In this document: piece by piece, positions 12,437 to 24,430 of the stretch | Position numbering within the stretch: the first letter of the stretch is position 1 | How the letters are laid out: each line of letters opens with the position of its first letter | NCBI GenBank assembly: GCA_015680685.1 | Contig: MNCI01037652.1 | Span: 122,656 to 186,655 of the forward strand | DNA length: 64,000 nt | Direction of reading: 5' to 3' | Source: Gnetum montanum | Taxonomy: Eukaryota > Streptophyta > Gnetopsida > Gnetales > Gnetaceae | Position numbers and translations under genes: made by a program | Notes under the pieces: generated by a model | The model's input: only the letters and a program-made list of their open reading frames with translations | Told to the model about the DNA's origin: nothing | Databases searched by the model: none

Positions 12437-13448
12437 AGACAAAAGATCAAAACAAAGAGCAAGATGAGACCAAGATGATAATGGAGCTATTAATCTAACA
12501 TGAAAAAAATATTAAACTGAAAAATAAAGATGAAAGATGTCATGGATGCATGAAGTCAAAGGAAGATGTTCTAATATCTGCTAAGACATCCCAAAAGATC
12601 AGTAGACATCCCAATGACTGAGCTCAAGTTTTAAGTCATACGTTTCACAAAAATGGTAGACATCTCAATTTTTCTTAAGACATCCCATCTAAGATGTCTG
12701 AATTTCTAGTAGGATGTCCTACCTGCATGTAAAGAAACTCAGTGAGACATCTAAAGCTTGAATGAGATGTTCCAACTAGCTATTTTCTAGATGTTGCATG
12801 AATCTCAATGGTTATTTGAAAAGAACAAAGGTTATAAATGGAATGGTATTTTTGTGAAAAGAAAAAATACTATTCATATGAATATTCCTTCATTATATAC
12901 ATCTTGTAAATTAAATTTTCATTCAATTTGCTATCTTTTGTTAATTGTATTTTGTATTGTGAGACCCTAAGTACAAGGAATTTGTAAAGTGTAGTTACAT
13001 TCTTTTCTTAATTATTTTTCTCCCTTTGTAAGCCCTATGGGGTTGATGTGCTTCTTGTATGAAGGCATCCATCAAGCTTGTTAGAACCTTATTGAGTTGA
13101 GTGTATCTCTTGAGAGAAAACACTCTGTTCAAAGCTTACATCATTGTAAAGTTGTAGGATCCTTGAAAGTACATTTGGAGCTTTATCAGACCTTGTGGAG
13201 TTGAGTGTGTTTCTTGAGAGAAAGCACTTCATGTGGAGCTTAAACTTTGTAAAGGTTGTGGTTTCCTTTAGACCACATTTTTGAAGGAAAAATTCTAGAG
13301 TTGTGCAAGGATTCTATTCTCCAAGTGTGAAAATCCCCAAGATGGAGAACCACGTAAATTTAAGTGTAGTTTTGGTTTTCTTAGTTTGAATTTGGAAACT
13401 TATTCAATCCCCCTTTAAGTTCTTGGTCCTTATAAAAAATTTCTTGCA
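12437..13448 (+). mobile_element. Element K: 3' end of a Copia-like retrotransposon
   Basis: About 100 bp of internal sequence ends in a purine-rich tract (AAAAATAAAGATGAAAGA) and is followed by a 911-bp LTR at 12538-13448 bounded by TG and CA. The LTR carries features I associate with Copia LTRs: a TATA-like TTATAAATGG near 12830, repeated TTGAGTTGAGTGT..CTTGAGAGAAA phrases, and ACCACGTAAAT near 13350. The right edge falls inside the LTR of element J at TCATG, so K inserted there. The left part is lost at the junction with element A. Confidence 0.6.
12538..13448 (+). repeat. LTR of element K
   Basis: Begins TGTCATGG at 12538 and ends CTTGCA at 13448. It is followed by TCATG, where similarity to the second J LTR copy resumes. 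The first 250 bp hold many short alternating AGACATC and GATGTC words. One LTR copy only is in the window. Confidence 0.6.
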
Positions 13449-13748
13449 TCATGGTAAGGCATCTATCATGCGGAGGATATGTCTACACTATAGGGGAAAT
13501 GTCTCTCCTATTAAGGCCAAAATAAAGATACTTGTTTTAGTTCTAAAATCTCCAGATGTCTCCAAATAAATCCCCATTAATCCTGGAATCCTCTAAACTC
13601 ATCAAAATAGTCTGAAAACATCATCAAACATAAAAAAAAATATTGGAATCATCTTCAACAAGGTTAAAAGAAGAAGACATACTCAAACAAAACTTAGTAA
13701 TCCAAAGTACATTGAGGATTACATGAGGACTAGATGATGTCCTCATCA
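13449..13748 (-). repeat. 3' LTR fragment of element J
   Basis: Aligns with 28430-28730, including the shared stretches GGAGGATATGTCTACA, GATGTCTCTCCTA and ACATTGAGGATTACA. The minus-strand start is TGATGAGG at 13748. It is interrupted after about 300 bp by element K. Confidence 0.7.
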
Positions 13749-13762
13749 TCTCTCTGATCCTT
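13749..13762 (-). other. Candidate polypurine tract of element J
   Basis: On the minus strand AAGGATCAGAGAGA directly precedes the LTR start TGATGAGG. Its position and composition fit a plus-strand primer for reverse transcription. Confidence 0.5.
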
Positions 13763-14159
13763 AAAAATGTCATGCTTAATGAACTTTCACAAGCTAGAAG
13801 GAATCATGGCCTCATGACTCAAGGAAATCACAATTAGCATAATAATCAAGAATAAATGCATTAAAAACATAATAATGAGTATCATTTAAGGTTTTTGTTT
13901 TGAGCTTCCCTTACTTATGAAGGCTTTTCCTCTTGTCCCATCAGGCTTCCTTCAATTAAGTATCCTATTGGAATGCTTCTCTTACATCCATACCATGATT
14001 CAAACCTATAATAATTGAAGAATAAGAAAAAGAAAAAAGATTAGACTTCCTTAATCCAATTTTCATTCTTTTATTTTTTTCTTTCCTTAACCTTTTTCTT
14101 ATTTCTATTTGGAAGACAACCATCTAGCTCCCTTTTACCATCAACACCACAATGTAGAT

Positions 14160-14930
14160 TGTCTTAATACTAATCATCCATATCATAGCTAAGGAAATTA
14201 AGTTCTTTAGCATATTTTAAAAATTCATCATTACTATAATCAATAGTAAGAATTTTCAAATTATGAAAAATCATATCATGATCAATATCTTTACCAACAC
14301 CAAGAATGACCTTTCCACCATCACTATGATCATAGATAAAATCATTAAACAAATTATCATTATTAGTCTTTCTCTCAGTAACAATAGGATCAAAAGTCAT
14401 ATTGCTTTCACCACATACAACATGAATCATAATTTCTTCACAATCATCACAATGATCATGAGTCTCATCATCACCATTGAATAAACCACTACTAAGCTAA
14501 AGTGAAAAACTAGCATCCGTCACACTAGCTTCAACATGAGAGACATTACTACCATTAACAAGGTGAAGCTTAGAATAAATTACCTCTTCATGGATTCCCC
14601 CATCCATATTTGGTTCAACTTGATCTTCCACATATGGCTGTCCAATCTCATCAGAGCTTGAAGATTCAAGATCCCAAAAAGGAATCCCCAATTCTAGTGG
14701 TTACTTCAGCTCCAAGGAATCATAAATAACATCTTCATCTCATTTTGGAGGTACTAAATTAAAAATTAAACTCTTCTCCATGTATTTAACCTTAGATTTA
14801 TCAAAGTAATTATTCTTCTATATTCCTTGACTAGAAGAGTCTGCTCTCTCTCATGAGATAGGCTTAACTTTGCTTAGAATCTACTTTTCATTGCCACATT
14901 GTATAGAAAAATTACAAAAAAATCAATATG
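14160..14930 (-). pseudogene. Acidic protein remnant of element J
   Basis: Two minus-strand frames (14497-14691 and 14170-14430) plus coding-like sequence upstream make one decayed protein rich in Asp, Glu and Ser (for example IPFWDLESSSSDEIGQPYVE and FNDFIYDHSDGGKVILG). A possible degenerate zinc-knuckle segment (CNFSIQCGNEK) lies upstream near 14900-14930. I do not recognise the family. A late Gag segment or an element-specific accessory protein are both possible. Confidence 0.4.
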
Positions 14931-15244
14931 ATACCTTCTAATACTACCTTTTATTTTCCTTTAAGAAATTCCTTGATCATTTTTACTCATTTGACTATAA
15001 TTCTTCACCTTCCTTGACTTATAATGTAGGATCTCTTCTTGATCAGTAGCATACACCATCTAGAGTTTGAAGATCCCTTGTTCTCTTTGATGAAGCTCTT
15101 AGGTTTTTCTCTTGATACCTTTGAGTATTGAACATTCCTTTTATTAATAAGAGATACTTAAGAAATCCTTTTCATATTGATCTATACTTCATTAGATCTT
15201 ACATATTCATTCTTTTCTTGATGGCTAGAAGATATTATATCAAT

Positions 15245-15451
15245 TCATCTTAAAATATTTCCCAAGTTAGTCTTGAATTTCTTCATATTTCTTCTTCTTG
15301 AAGTTTCTAGAAAATCTTGCTGCTTGTAGGCCTTTACTTTGGGAATAACATCTTGCATTTTAGCCACAAATTCCTTAAATGAGTATTTGAGTTGTTGAAG
15401 CTCTTATTCAAGCTCTTGATTTGTCTTCTTCTTAAGAGTGATACCTTTCAT
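15245..15451 (-). pseudogene. Coiled-coil-like Gag-type fragment of element J
   Basis: A 68-codon minus-strand frame starts MKGITLKKKTNQELE, with one internal TAA, then continues with alternating Leu/Lys/Gln/Glu segments (ELQQLKYSFKEFVAKMQD). The composition suggests a helical, possibly coiled-coil segment. It is about 330 nt downstream of the PBS, the position expected for Gag. No family match was recognised, so the Gag label is inference. Confidence 0.4.
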
Positions 15452-15779
15452 AAGTTTAAAGGTAAAACATAAAGCAACAAGAATGATATCCAAAGACAAA
15501 TGTACAAATATCCATCACAATATTTCTTTCATTCAAAGAAAACATCAATCTCAATACAAAAGTGTACATTTGAAGCAATTCACTTCAAACCCTATCCTTT
15601 CAAACAAATTAGTGCTCAAAAATCATAAAAGAAACTTGATCTTACAAGATGAACGTAATATTTACCAATCTTATATTCTCCAAAACCTAAGTGAATGTAA
15701 AGCTTCAAAAGTCTTCAAAATTTCTTCAAATACTTGATGAAGATCATCAATTTATATGTGTATCCCTTCAAACCAAGTT

Positions 15780-15790
15780 CTCTGATACCA
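15780..15790 (-). other. Primer-binding site of element J (initiator Met tRNA)
   Basis: The minus strand reads TGGTATCAGAG, complementary to the 3' end of plant initiator methionine tRNA and common in plant LTR elements. It lies a few bases inside the LTR end (CTCTGCA on the minus strand). Confidence 0.8.
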
Positions 15791-15793
15791 ATT

Positions 15794-16047
15794 TGATGCA
15801 GAGCCTACCTATATAGATTCCAAAATGATTCCACAAGCTTCCTAAGAAAATTCATCTTGGAGAATAGAAACATAATAAAATAGAGAAAAATCTCTTGTTT
15901 ATTAAGAAAATTATTAAAATTTAGAGAAATACATCAAATATTGAGGATCAAAGCTCAACTCACAACTATTTTAAGGATATTTGAGGCTACACATGTTTCC
16001 TCTTAATCCTTAATTGCTTATAATGGAGCCAAAGTATAAGACAAGAC
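15794..16047 (-). repeat. 5' LTR of element J, R-U5 part
   Basis: It lies between the PBS and the left edge of element C. The LTR end CTCTGCA is on the minus strand near 15797. The promoter half of this LTR is on the other side of C at 28121-28730. No second copy of this portion exists, because K has cut the 3' LTR. Confidence 0.6.
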
Positions 16048-16343
16048 TAAAACACCACCAAAAATATGTTGCAAATCCCATTTTTCAACTTGAGGGGAAA
16101 CTTTATTGTAAATGTGAGATATGTAGTCCATTAGCTACAATTTTGCATATCTTAACCTTTTGAGATTAAAAACTATCTTAAAAGTTATCATTGCCTCACT
16201 TCCCAAGTAGAAAAAGGTACACCATGTCTATATTTAGGCTTGAGAGGGCTGAAAACACCTTGAAAATAGCTAAAATTTGCATTTCCATTGGTTTATGTAG
16301 GGGTATAGCCCCAACTACACTGGAGCCATTAATTTTGACCAGT

Positions 16344-16428
16344 GCTACAGTAAACATGATGCTATAGTAGACATGGTGCTACAATAGACATAGTGCTATA
16401 GTAAACATAGTGCTATAGTAGATGAGAA
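16344..16428 (+). repeat. 17-bp tandem repeat, five units, in the C LTR
   Basis: Units start at 16344, 16361, 16378, 16395 and 16412, with consensus GCTATAGTAGACATAGT. The period is exactly 17 bp. The truncated 3' LTR retains only the first unit, near 28105-28120. Confidence 0.85.
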
Positions 16429-17770
16429 GTTATATTCTATTCTAGAAGATGATAGTGGCTAGTGTAGTCACCACCAAGACCCAGTAGAAGTGCAATGTTG
16501 GAATTGTTGAAATTTCCATTTTTTTCCATAGTGGCTAGTGTAGTCATCTCAATTCTGTAATGGCTAGTGTAGACAACATTTTCTACCAAGCACAACATTT
16601 CCTAATAGACTCCATCATTTCTGTAGTTTCTAACTCTCTCCACATTTTCCAAAATTTTTGGAATTCCCAACAACCTCAGCATAGTCCACCAAAGCCAATG
16701 TAGTAAGGATGGTGCTAGCATAGTTACAAAAGTCCATTTACTATTCATAGTAAACGGATGGATTTTGTGACTGTAGTATATACTAGAATTACTATAAATG
16801 GTAACTACACTAAAATTTGATGCCCATTGCACCTGCAAATTGACACCAATTTGTCAGTAATCATGGTAGTAATGTATAGATCCAAAAATAGCCAAATTCA
16901 TCCTATAAAAACCCAATGTACACACTTTATTCTATTCCAAACTTTGGCACAATTTATAGCATTTTTGACATTTTCACAACCACCAAAGCCCATTGAAACC
17001 TTACAACACTTTTTTGTAGTACAAAATAGTTCTATGTAGGGCATAGAGACTCTTACATAGCTATCATTACATCAAAAGTGAAATACCATTTCCATGACTA
17101 CGTTGTAGACCCTGGTGAAAACCAATGGAAAGTTGCTGAAAATTGGAGTTGGGAAGAAACTAAATCATGGAGTTATTGAAGAATAGAGCCTAGTTTCTCC
17201 AATGGCCTTCTAGCTCTTGTAAGCAACTTCCTGTGCTTTTGGCATAAAATCTGTACTACATGAACCTTATTCTTTATTTCTTATTTAAATAAAATTATTG
17301 TTTATATTATGCATGTTTTAGTTCATGTTTTCATTTCTGTGCCTATTTTCATTCTGGGGTAACTTTAACTTTATTCTCATTTTCATTTTCACTTTCAATT
17401 TCATCTTCAGAGCCATTTACATTTTCATTTGCATTTCTATTTACACTTTTGTAAGTTCTTGGGTGATCAAAAAGACTATCCAGGGCACCTTGAATCTTGT
17501 TTCCATAGGCCCTTGGGATTCGAGGTTAAAACTATTCCAATCCTTGGATTTTTTAGTTTCCATTCTGGCAACCAAAATTTCCAGCACCAATAGTTTTCTG
17601 GTGGTAGAAGGAGGGCCTCTACCCAATTTCTTGGTCAAAATCACTTTTCCCATTAGTAGGTTTTCAAGTTTTGAAATCTACAAAAAAATTCCATTAAACC
17701 TTGAAAATTAGCATTGTTGAGTTTTCATTGTATTTTCACAACAGTTGTTGGTTTCCTTGAAGCTAGCGTA

Positions 17771-17835
17771 GTCTACTGTAGCACTGTATCTACTGTAGTA
17801 CCAGTCTACTGTAGCACTAGGTCTACTATAGCACC
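17771..17835 (+). repeat. Inverted cluster of the same motif in the C LTR
   Basis: Four units of GTCTACTGTAGCAC type, which is the reverse complement of the GTGCTATAGTAGAC unit at 16344-16428. The two clusters stand about 1.35 kb apart in the same LTR and could pair in a transcript covering both. Confidence 0.75.
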
Positions 17836-17994
17836 TTTTTTCATTTAGTAGATAAACCACTTTTTCTTGTTTTCACCATTCCACAATAGTTTTCTACTAC
17901 CTTTTCCATTTTTAATCACTTACATTAGTGGATTATTCCACTTACTACATTTTTACTAAAAATAGTAAAAACTCTAAAACCACATCTTTTGACA

Positions 17995-19200
17995 ATGTCA
18001 TTCCAACAATCAACCAAATTGTTTTTTAACTTCACCAACAACATGTTTGGTCAATAGGCTATCAAGGTCTATGATCCCAAAGATCTCTCTGTGACCAAGT
18101 GTAGTCAATCCTTGCAACTTAGGGGGCAAAGTCCTAGGTGTCACACATAATTGGTATGCACCAAACATAATCAGTGCTACATTCTACTTTGCCATGCTAT
18201 TTGCCACCTAGCCTTAGTCCATTTCACCTTCATCAGTGGATGTCATCACCACTAATCCTCTAATCATTTAGGTTGGTTCCACCATGGGATCCCAAGCAAC
18301 CCAAGGGTCACACATCCCCTTCATTCCATTTGTACCCTAGATAATAGCATAAAAATCATTTTCCTTTTTTGGTCCACAAACCTTGACAATAACACAACCT
18401 CTCCCATTCATGCCACAATCGATAGCGAGGCCAAAAGCTTCCTAGAAAATATCACAATCCTTCATTCAAACACCATAATCAATAAGAATACCACAGGGCC
18501 TGGATCAAGCCTTCCAAATGATTTAGGACCTAATAGAAGAATTGAAGAGGCTCAAGGCCTCTACATCTCAAAGCATCATGGAATTTTACTAGGATGATCC
18601 CATAAATCCTATGGTCTTTTCCTTAATGCTTTATCTTTGTGTCCCTATCCCTCAATTTATAAAATACAATGATGAAGGTGATCCTAATGCTCATTTGATA
18701 GCCTTTCATCTAGAATGCCTATTGTTGTAAGCTTAGTTGCATGCCATAATGAGAATATTCCCTATGTCCCTAACAAGAAATGCTCTTGACTAGTACTGTG
18801 CCCTAATGAGAGGGTCTATATCCTCTCTTAAAGACTTAATATTGTAATTTTTTAACCATTTCAAGCATAACTTGAAACCTGATAACTTGCTTGACCACCT
18901 AATGAAGGTCAAGCAAGAACCCCTTGAGTTGGTGCAAAAGTTCATCCAATAGTGGAATTCTCTCCTCAATGAAATACCAAAACTAATAGCTAAAACAAAC
19001 CCCTTAGCTATTTTCAAGGGGGTAGTTAATGACTTCCTTAAGTCAAAATTGTATTATCTTGATCCAAAATCTCTTAGTTAAGCCTTTTCCTAGACTAAGA
19101 ACATGGAGGATGCCACAGAGGCTAGCCATGATACCACCTACATGGCATATAAGAATTAACATGCAAACAAGGACAAGGAAAGGGGTAGGTAGAATAATGT
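17995..19200 (+). pseudogene. gag remnant of element C
   Basis: The ATG at 17995 opens MSFQQSTKLFFNFTNNMFGQ, followed by TAG and then AIKVYDPKDLSVTK, matching the A copy (VVCVYDPKDPTV). The Gag core lies about 18640-19060 (YNDEGDPNAHLIAFHLECLL, LMKVKQEPLELVQKFIQ, WNSLLNEIPKLIAK). The zinc-finger end and the whole protease region present in A and H are missing: the sequence passes directly into the palindrome array near 19230. Several in-frame TAG codons sit where CAG is likely ancestral. Confidence 0.75.
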
Positions 19201-19229
19201 GATAGGATTCTTTGTGGGTGCCTTCTTCT

Positions 19230-22200
19230 TCATGTTGATTAGCATAGAGAATTCAAGAAAACTTTGAAATTCTGGTGACTATGCTAACATTGTTAGTAGA
19301 AAAAGCCTTGACTACATTGGGGTTGGGCAATGACACAAGAATTGAGCTCCAACTAGGGTGTAGTAGCTAAGAAGTGAAAGAAACAATGGTTTTTCAAGAT
19401 TTTCTAATAGAAAAAATCACTTAAACCTAAGTGTCCACATGCAAACCTTGGATGCCATGCACAACTCCCACTTCACTTGGTGATGAAATTGGAAAGTAGG
19501 GACTACATTGGTTTATGGAAAGCTTTTTCAAATAAAACTTGCTAATTTCATGAGGGCCCCACTGGATGCTCCAAAAATAGCCCAAAACACCATGAGTACA
19601 TTGGGATTTTTGTGGTTTTCATACTTAACTATGCTAAAGTTTGCATTTCTAGAAGCTTTAAAATAATTAAAACCTCCCATAGATCCTCCAAAACTCAATT
19701 CCTAATCCTTTCCCATGTTGAAAACTTCACAACCAAACTAGGCAAGTTGGCATTGGCACCCATAATGAATAGGATTGTAGAAAGCTTCAAGATTCATGTA
19801 GAAAATTGGTTTTTGATGGGACTACATTGGCCTAGCATAGTCCAGTAAGATATCTTGTCTCTTCCTAATCCCAAGTTGTTCATCCATACTAACCATTAGT
19901 CCATGAAACCCTACACCTAAACTAGCAATAGGGACTTAGGATTAGTAGTCACTAGGCACCCAAATGGAATTAAACATTGTAACAGAGTAGATTCTTAATG
20001 AGACTACATTGTGCAATAATAGAACTATGCTATCCCTATGTAGTTTAAGGTGGAATCAACCATTCCTAGTTCATATAGCCCCCAATCAACTTTGAATGGA
20101 CATGCCCTCTTCCTAAACCCTAGTATGAGCTTTCATCAATATTGAAACATGGTCGAATGCACTAAATGATGTAAAAAATAAATGATTTTTCATGATTGCA
20201 CTAGGGAAACCCAGTTACTACATTGGCCTAGTGTTGTCATAGGGTTTAGGGGTTAAATTGATCATGCAAGGCATCACACACCTCCAAAAATACATCTCAA
20301 AGTCTCCATACATCTCCAAGACACCTAGTGATCTTAGATTACTAATCTATTTATTAAAAACTTGGAAAATTTCATAAATTTGCATTTTCCAAGTGTGACT
20401 ACACTAGGAATGGGATGACTACTCTAGGTTAGCATAGTCTTAGTAGGTTCCTAGTGTAGTCCACTTTAAATCCTCAAACCAATCACTTCTAAGCTCAAAA
20501 CCACCTTTGGAGACCTCAAGAACATGTCAGATTGAACCTAGAAGTAAAAAATCATTACTTTTAAGCCTAAAGACCTATGTTGGGCTAGTGTAGTCACTGG
20601 AGGTGGCCAATGTAGTCCACTTAGGGAGCCTAAAATTACTTTTTTCCTTGTCCAAATTACCTCCCAAAAACCCCAAAACCTGGTAGGACTAAAGACTAAG
20701 ACAAACCTTACCACTTTTTCCCTTTCTTCACATATCCAAATCTTGACTACATTGGAGGAAAGTTATGACTACATTGGGCTAGCATAGTCATTGCCAAAGC
20801 CCAGTGTAGTCTACCAAAAATTGACAAAATCTACATTAAATCATGCAAATTGCCTTACAAAAAACTCCAAAACCTCATCTGATCCTACATGACCAAAAAA
20901 CTTGCTTTTTCTCACCATTTTTGACCACTACAACCTTGATTACAATGGAGGATGGTGTGACTATGTTGGACCAGTGTAGTCATTTCTAGAGCCTAGTGTA
21001 TTCCATAAAAAAGTGATAAAAAATTATAACAAATAACCTAAATTCACTTTTGCTAAACCTTGGGGCCTTGTCAAAACCTATTTTTATCATGAAAACCTAT
21101 ATTGTCCATTCCAAAATGTCAACTACATTGAGGAAAGTTGTAACTACATTGGGCTAGCATATTCACTAGTGTTGCCTAGTGTAGTCCACATTTTGGGGCT
21201 CAAAGCAAGTCAAATCCAATCAATAGAACACCTTTTTCAACTATAGGACCTTTCCAGGACACATTGAGATCATTAGACCTTGGAGGTAAGCCGGAATTCA
21301 CTATTTTTCACTCCCAAAACCTCAATTAAACTGAGGGTAATTGTGACTATGGTAGCCCAACATAGTCACTATCTAGCCCTAGTGTAGTCCACTCCAAGTT
21401 GTCCAAAATTAATAGTAAAAAGACCAAACCAACTTTTGATGAACCCTAGAATATCACCAAAGCTTATTTGGCCATGAAACTAACATTTTCTCATCATTGT
21501 CAACAATCACAGCCTTGACTACACTAGAAGATGGTGCAACTACACTTTGCTAGTGTAGTCATTGCCAAGGTCTAATGTAGTCCACCTAAAATTGATCAAA
21601 AATTACCAAAAACACCTCAAAGTTCATTTTTAGAAGTTTTGGGACACTATCAGAGTCAATTTTAGTAATAAAACTCAGTTTTTTAAACTTGTGAAATCCA
21701 ACTACACTAAATTGTTGTATGACTACATTGGGCACTTGTAGTCATTGCTAGGGCCTAGGGTAGTTCACTTAAAGAAGGGAAAAATAGCTCAAAAATTGCT
21801 CATATCAACTCCTAGAAAGATGCAAAACCTTGTTTTAGCATGCATAGATTTTGAAACCTTGGGAAATGAGCCAAGATTCATCATTTTTCATCCTTTTTCC
21901 ATCCAAGTTTCTCAACTACATTAGGAATTAGATGCCTAATGTAGTCATATGATATTTGATAGCTCAAGACCTAAATAGACATCAAAACTAGTAACTTTGG
22001 CATCAAAAGTGTAACTAGCAGCACCAATAATCACAAAAGTCCATTAGCATGGTTGATTGAGCTTCAAACTTCATCAAAATCTATTTCCCATTCATGACTA
22101 CATTGAAGAAGCTGGTGACTATGTTGGGCTAGTATAGTCATAGTAGGAAAGAAAAATGTGAAAATAACAATTAGGAGTATGCCACTTAGAAGGGTTCAAA

Positions 22201-22560
22201 ATTGACCTAGAATGTGAAGAACCTTACCCCCATGTCACCCAGTTATAGTTCCACTTCATTTCATCCCTAGAAATCCCATGAATTCATCTATTCTTTGTGA
22301 CTACACTAGGACTGGCTAGCCTAGGATAGTCAACACTAGAAACATACTTTTTAGACTTTTGAAGGATCAAAACAATGCTAAAACTTGCAAAGATTTAGTG
22401 CTCACCCCCTATGCTAACTATCTAGACCATTGGGAGCCTAAAAGTAATCATAATGAGCCTAGGAAACTGGCCCTAAACATTAACTATGCTAGAGAATGCA
22501 TGACTACATTGGGCTAACATAGTCACTAGTAGGGCCTAGTGTAGTCACAAGAAAAAGTGT
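19230..22560 (+). repeat. ~192-bp tandem array of palindrome-cored units (element C)
   Basis: Palindromic cores are centred near 19831, 20012, 20227, 20429, 20584, 20778, 20969, 21153, 21357, 21550, 21732, 21932, 22129, 22320 and 22513, mean spacing about 192 bp. The core is GACTACATTGG joined to GCTAGCATAGTC, which is imperfectly self-complementary. Most units also have a half copy about 20-25 bp upstream (GACTACATTGGAGG) and one downstream (CCTAGTGTAGTCCAC). The filler between cores is diverged and non-coding. Confidence 0.85.
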
Positions 22561-22639
22561 CAATTTTACCTCAAAGTAGCCCCGAAATTATCCCCTCATG
22601 TGCCCAAACTCCCCTAGCAATATTTTATTTCCATAAGGC

Positions 22640-23214
22640 CTAAAATTGGTAAAATCTAATCCTATTTGATCAATATTGATCAATTTTTATAACATATATT
22701 CTGTCTTGACATATTTGACCTTGTTTCATGGTTTTTTGACTTATTTTGGCCTTGTTGTGCATTATTAACCTTCATTACCATCAGTTGACCTCATCTAGCC
22801 TCCACATTACTTTAATTTTAACATATCTACCTTATTTTTCCTATTATGGCCTCTATTGATCCTTCTTTAGCCTTTGGTTGGTCTTAGGTGATGGGGTTTG
22901 ATCATCTTTGATCATCATTTGACACGTAACTCTAGCCTGCCAAGGCCTTAAACTAATAACATGGCCTACCAAGGATTTAAAGTAGCAAAAGCATAATCTT
23001 ATTCTTCATATTTAACTTTATTTAGCATGTTTTCAAGGTATTTTATCTTGTTTTGATCTTTTTTGACCTTTATCCCACCTTGTCTGCCTTTAACTACATC
23101 TTGTGGCCTTGGTTGACCTTGTTTTCATTTTGTTTGTCATTGGAATAACATATGTTTGCATCTTTACTAAAGTATTTTATATCATTTTAGCAAGGTTTAC
23201 CCATTTTTACCTAG
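22640..23214 (+). promoter_or_regulatory. T-rich tract ending in acceptor-like site (element C)
   Basis: Many TTGACCTTGTTT-like words, then CCCATTTTTACCTAG/GTGCCAATTAATGTG with the AG at 23213-23214. It is conserved in A and H. The short GGCCTACCAAGG..TTAAA repeat is at 22925-22985 inside it. Interpreted as the end of a long intron before pol. Confidence 0.55.
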
Positions 23215-24430
23215 GTGCCAATTAATGTGCTTATGATTGATATGTAGGATTGGAGTATGGACATTTGAAAGTGAATTGCCTTGTTGTGGAACCTACATGG
23301 GCCTCATGGTGATGTTAAATGATGTATTGACCCTAATTATTTAGATCTTGAGCTTGGGAGTCTTGTCAATCACATAGCCTCAATTGAAAAATCTTTAGAG
23401 TGTCTTGAGAACCTAGTTAAAACCCTTGACCTTAAGAGTGATGACATAACTAAAGACTCTCTAGTTGAGGTTCCTATTACAATACATAGTGGTGTGGAGA
23501 AAAACTTGAAACTAAGTTCTCACTAGAACCTCAATAGGCTCAAGACATCACAAACGTCCTACAAGTTAACATTAAGGCATTTTCCTGGTCATATGAAGAT
23601 ATGCTAAATCTAGATCTACGTATAGTTCAATACAACATCATACTTGATCCTAGAATTAGACTAGTTAAGTAAAAGGTTTGTAAGATTAGACCTAATTTAG
23701 CCATGGTAGTTCATGATGAATTCACAAAGCTATACCAAGATGGTTTCATTAGAGCTATTGATTATGTAGAATGGGTATCCAATATAGTAGTAGTCCCTAA
23801 GAAATATGGGATTATTTGCATTTGCATTGATTTCCAAGATCTAAACAAGGCAACCATCAAGGATGACATTCCTTTGCCTAGTATTGATCAACTTATCAAT
23901 ACTATGCCTGGATATGCCTTTTTATCCTTTATGGATGGGTTCTCAAGATACAACCAAATAAGGATCAACCTAGAACACCAACTTAGTACTACCTTCATGA
24001 TTCCTTGGAATACCTTTTATTATACCATGATACCTTTTGACCTTAAGAATGCAAGAGTAACCTTCCAATGAGATATGACATATATCTTTAGTGATTACAT
24101 GCTAGGTTTGCTCAATAATTACGTAGAAGATATAGCCATTAAGTCCAAAGTGGCCAACAACCATGCCAATGACCTAGACCTTGTGCTTAAATGATGCCTC
24201 AAATATGAGCTTAGGCTCAATTCCAAGAAGTATGTTTTTGATGTCAAGACTAGTGAGATGCCTGGCTTTGTAGTGTTTGAAGTAGGGATATGTGTTGATC
24301 CTGATAAGGTTAAGGTCATACCCAATTGACAACACCTACTAATCTTAAGAAGCTTTAGGGATTGCAAGGAAAATTACACTTTGTTCTTAGGTTCATTGTT
24401 AGGCTGACGAATAAATTACAATCGATGTAA
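23215..24430 (+). pseudogene. Reverse transcriptase of element C
   Basis: A spacer is followed by clear RT. The best open stretch (23703-24071) covers the fingers and palm, with ICICIDFQDLNKATIKDD, FSRYNQIRI and FDLKNARVTFQ, all typical of Tat-lineage RT. The catalytic box at 24120-24131 reads YVED instead of YVDD, so one metal-binding Asp is lost. CVFDV/KYVFDVKTSEMPGF and ICVDPDKVK follow at about 24220-24320. A TGA at 24069 and further frameshifts make it inactive. RT would copy element RNA into DNA. Confidence 0.85.

Larger units (their letters stand above)
13449..16047 (-). mobile_element. Element J: minus-strand non-autonomous LTR retrotransposon (left part)
   Basis: Read on the minus strand: rest of the 5' LTR (16047 to 15794), PBS (15790 to 15780), a 2-kb internal region, a purine-rich tract (13762 to 13749) and a 3' LTR (13748 to 13449) cut by K. 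The 3' LTR is homologous to 28430-28730, which is therefore the start of the 5' LTR, separated by insertion of element C. No protease, RT or integrase motif is visible in the 2-kb interior, so it would depend on another element's enzymes. Confidence 0.65.
16048..17990 (+). repeat. 5' LTR of element C
   Basis: It starts TAAAACACC (TG changed to TA) at 16048, aligned with TGAAACACC at 27805 and 46204. The interior aligns with A LTR sequence (17440-17610 versus 830-1010). It contains two clusters of short repeats in opposite orientation, listed separately. The end is placed loosely before the gag ATG at 17995; no primer-binding site was identified. Confidence 0.75.

Noticed and set aside
17840-17994. 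Search for a primer-binding site of the Tat-like elements between LTR end and gag
   Set aside because: No stretch of 12 or more bases resembling a plant tRNA 3' complement was found here or at 1960-2026, so LTR ends of A and C are left approximate.
19230-22560. CRISPR-like array of regularly spaced palindromes
   Set aside because: Period about 192 bp, imperfect cores, diverged filler and plant retroelement context; not compatible with a CRISPR array.
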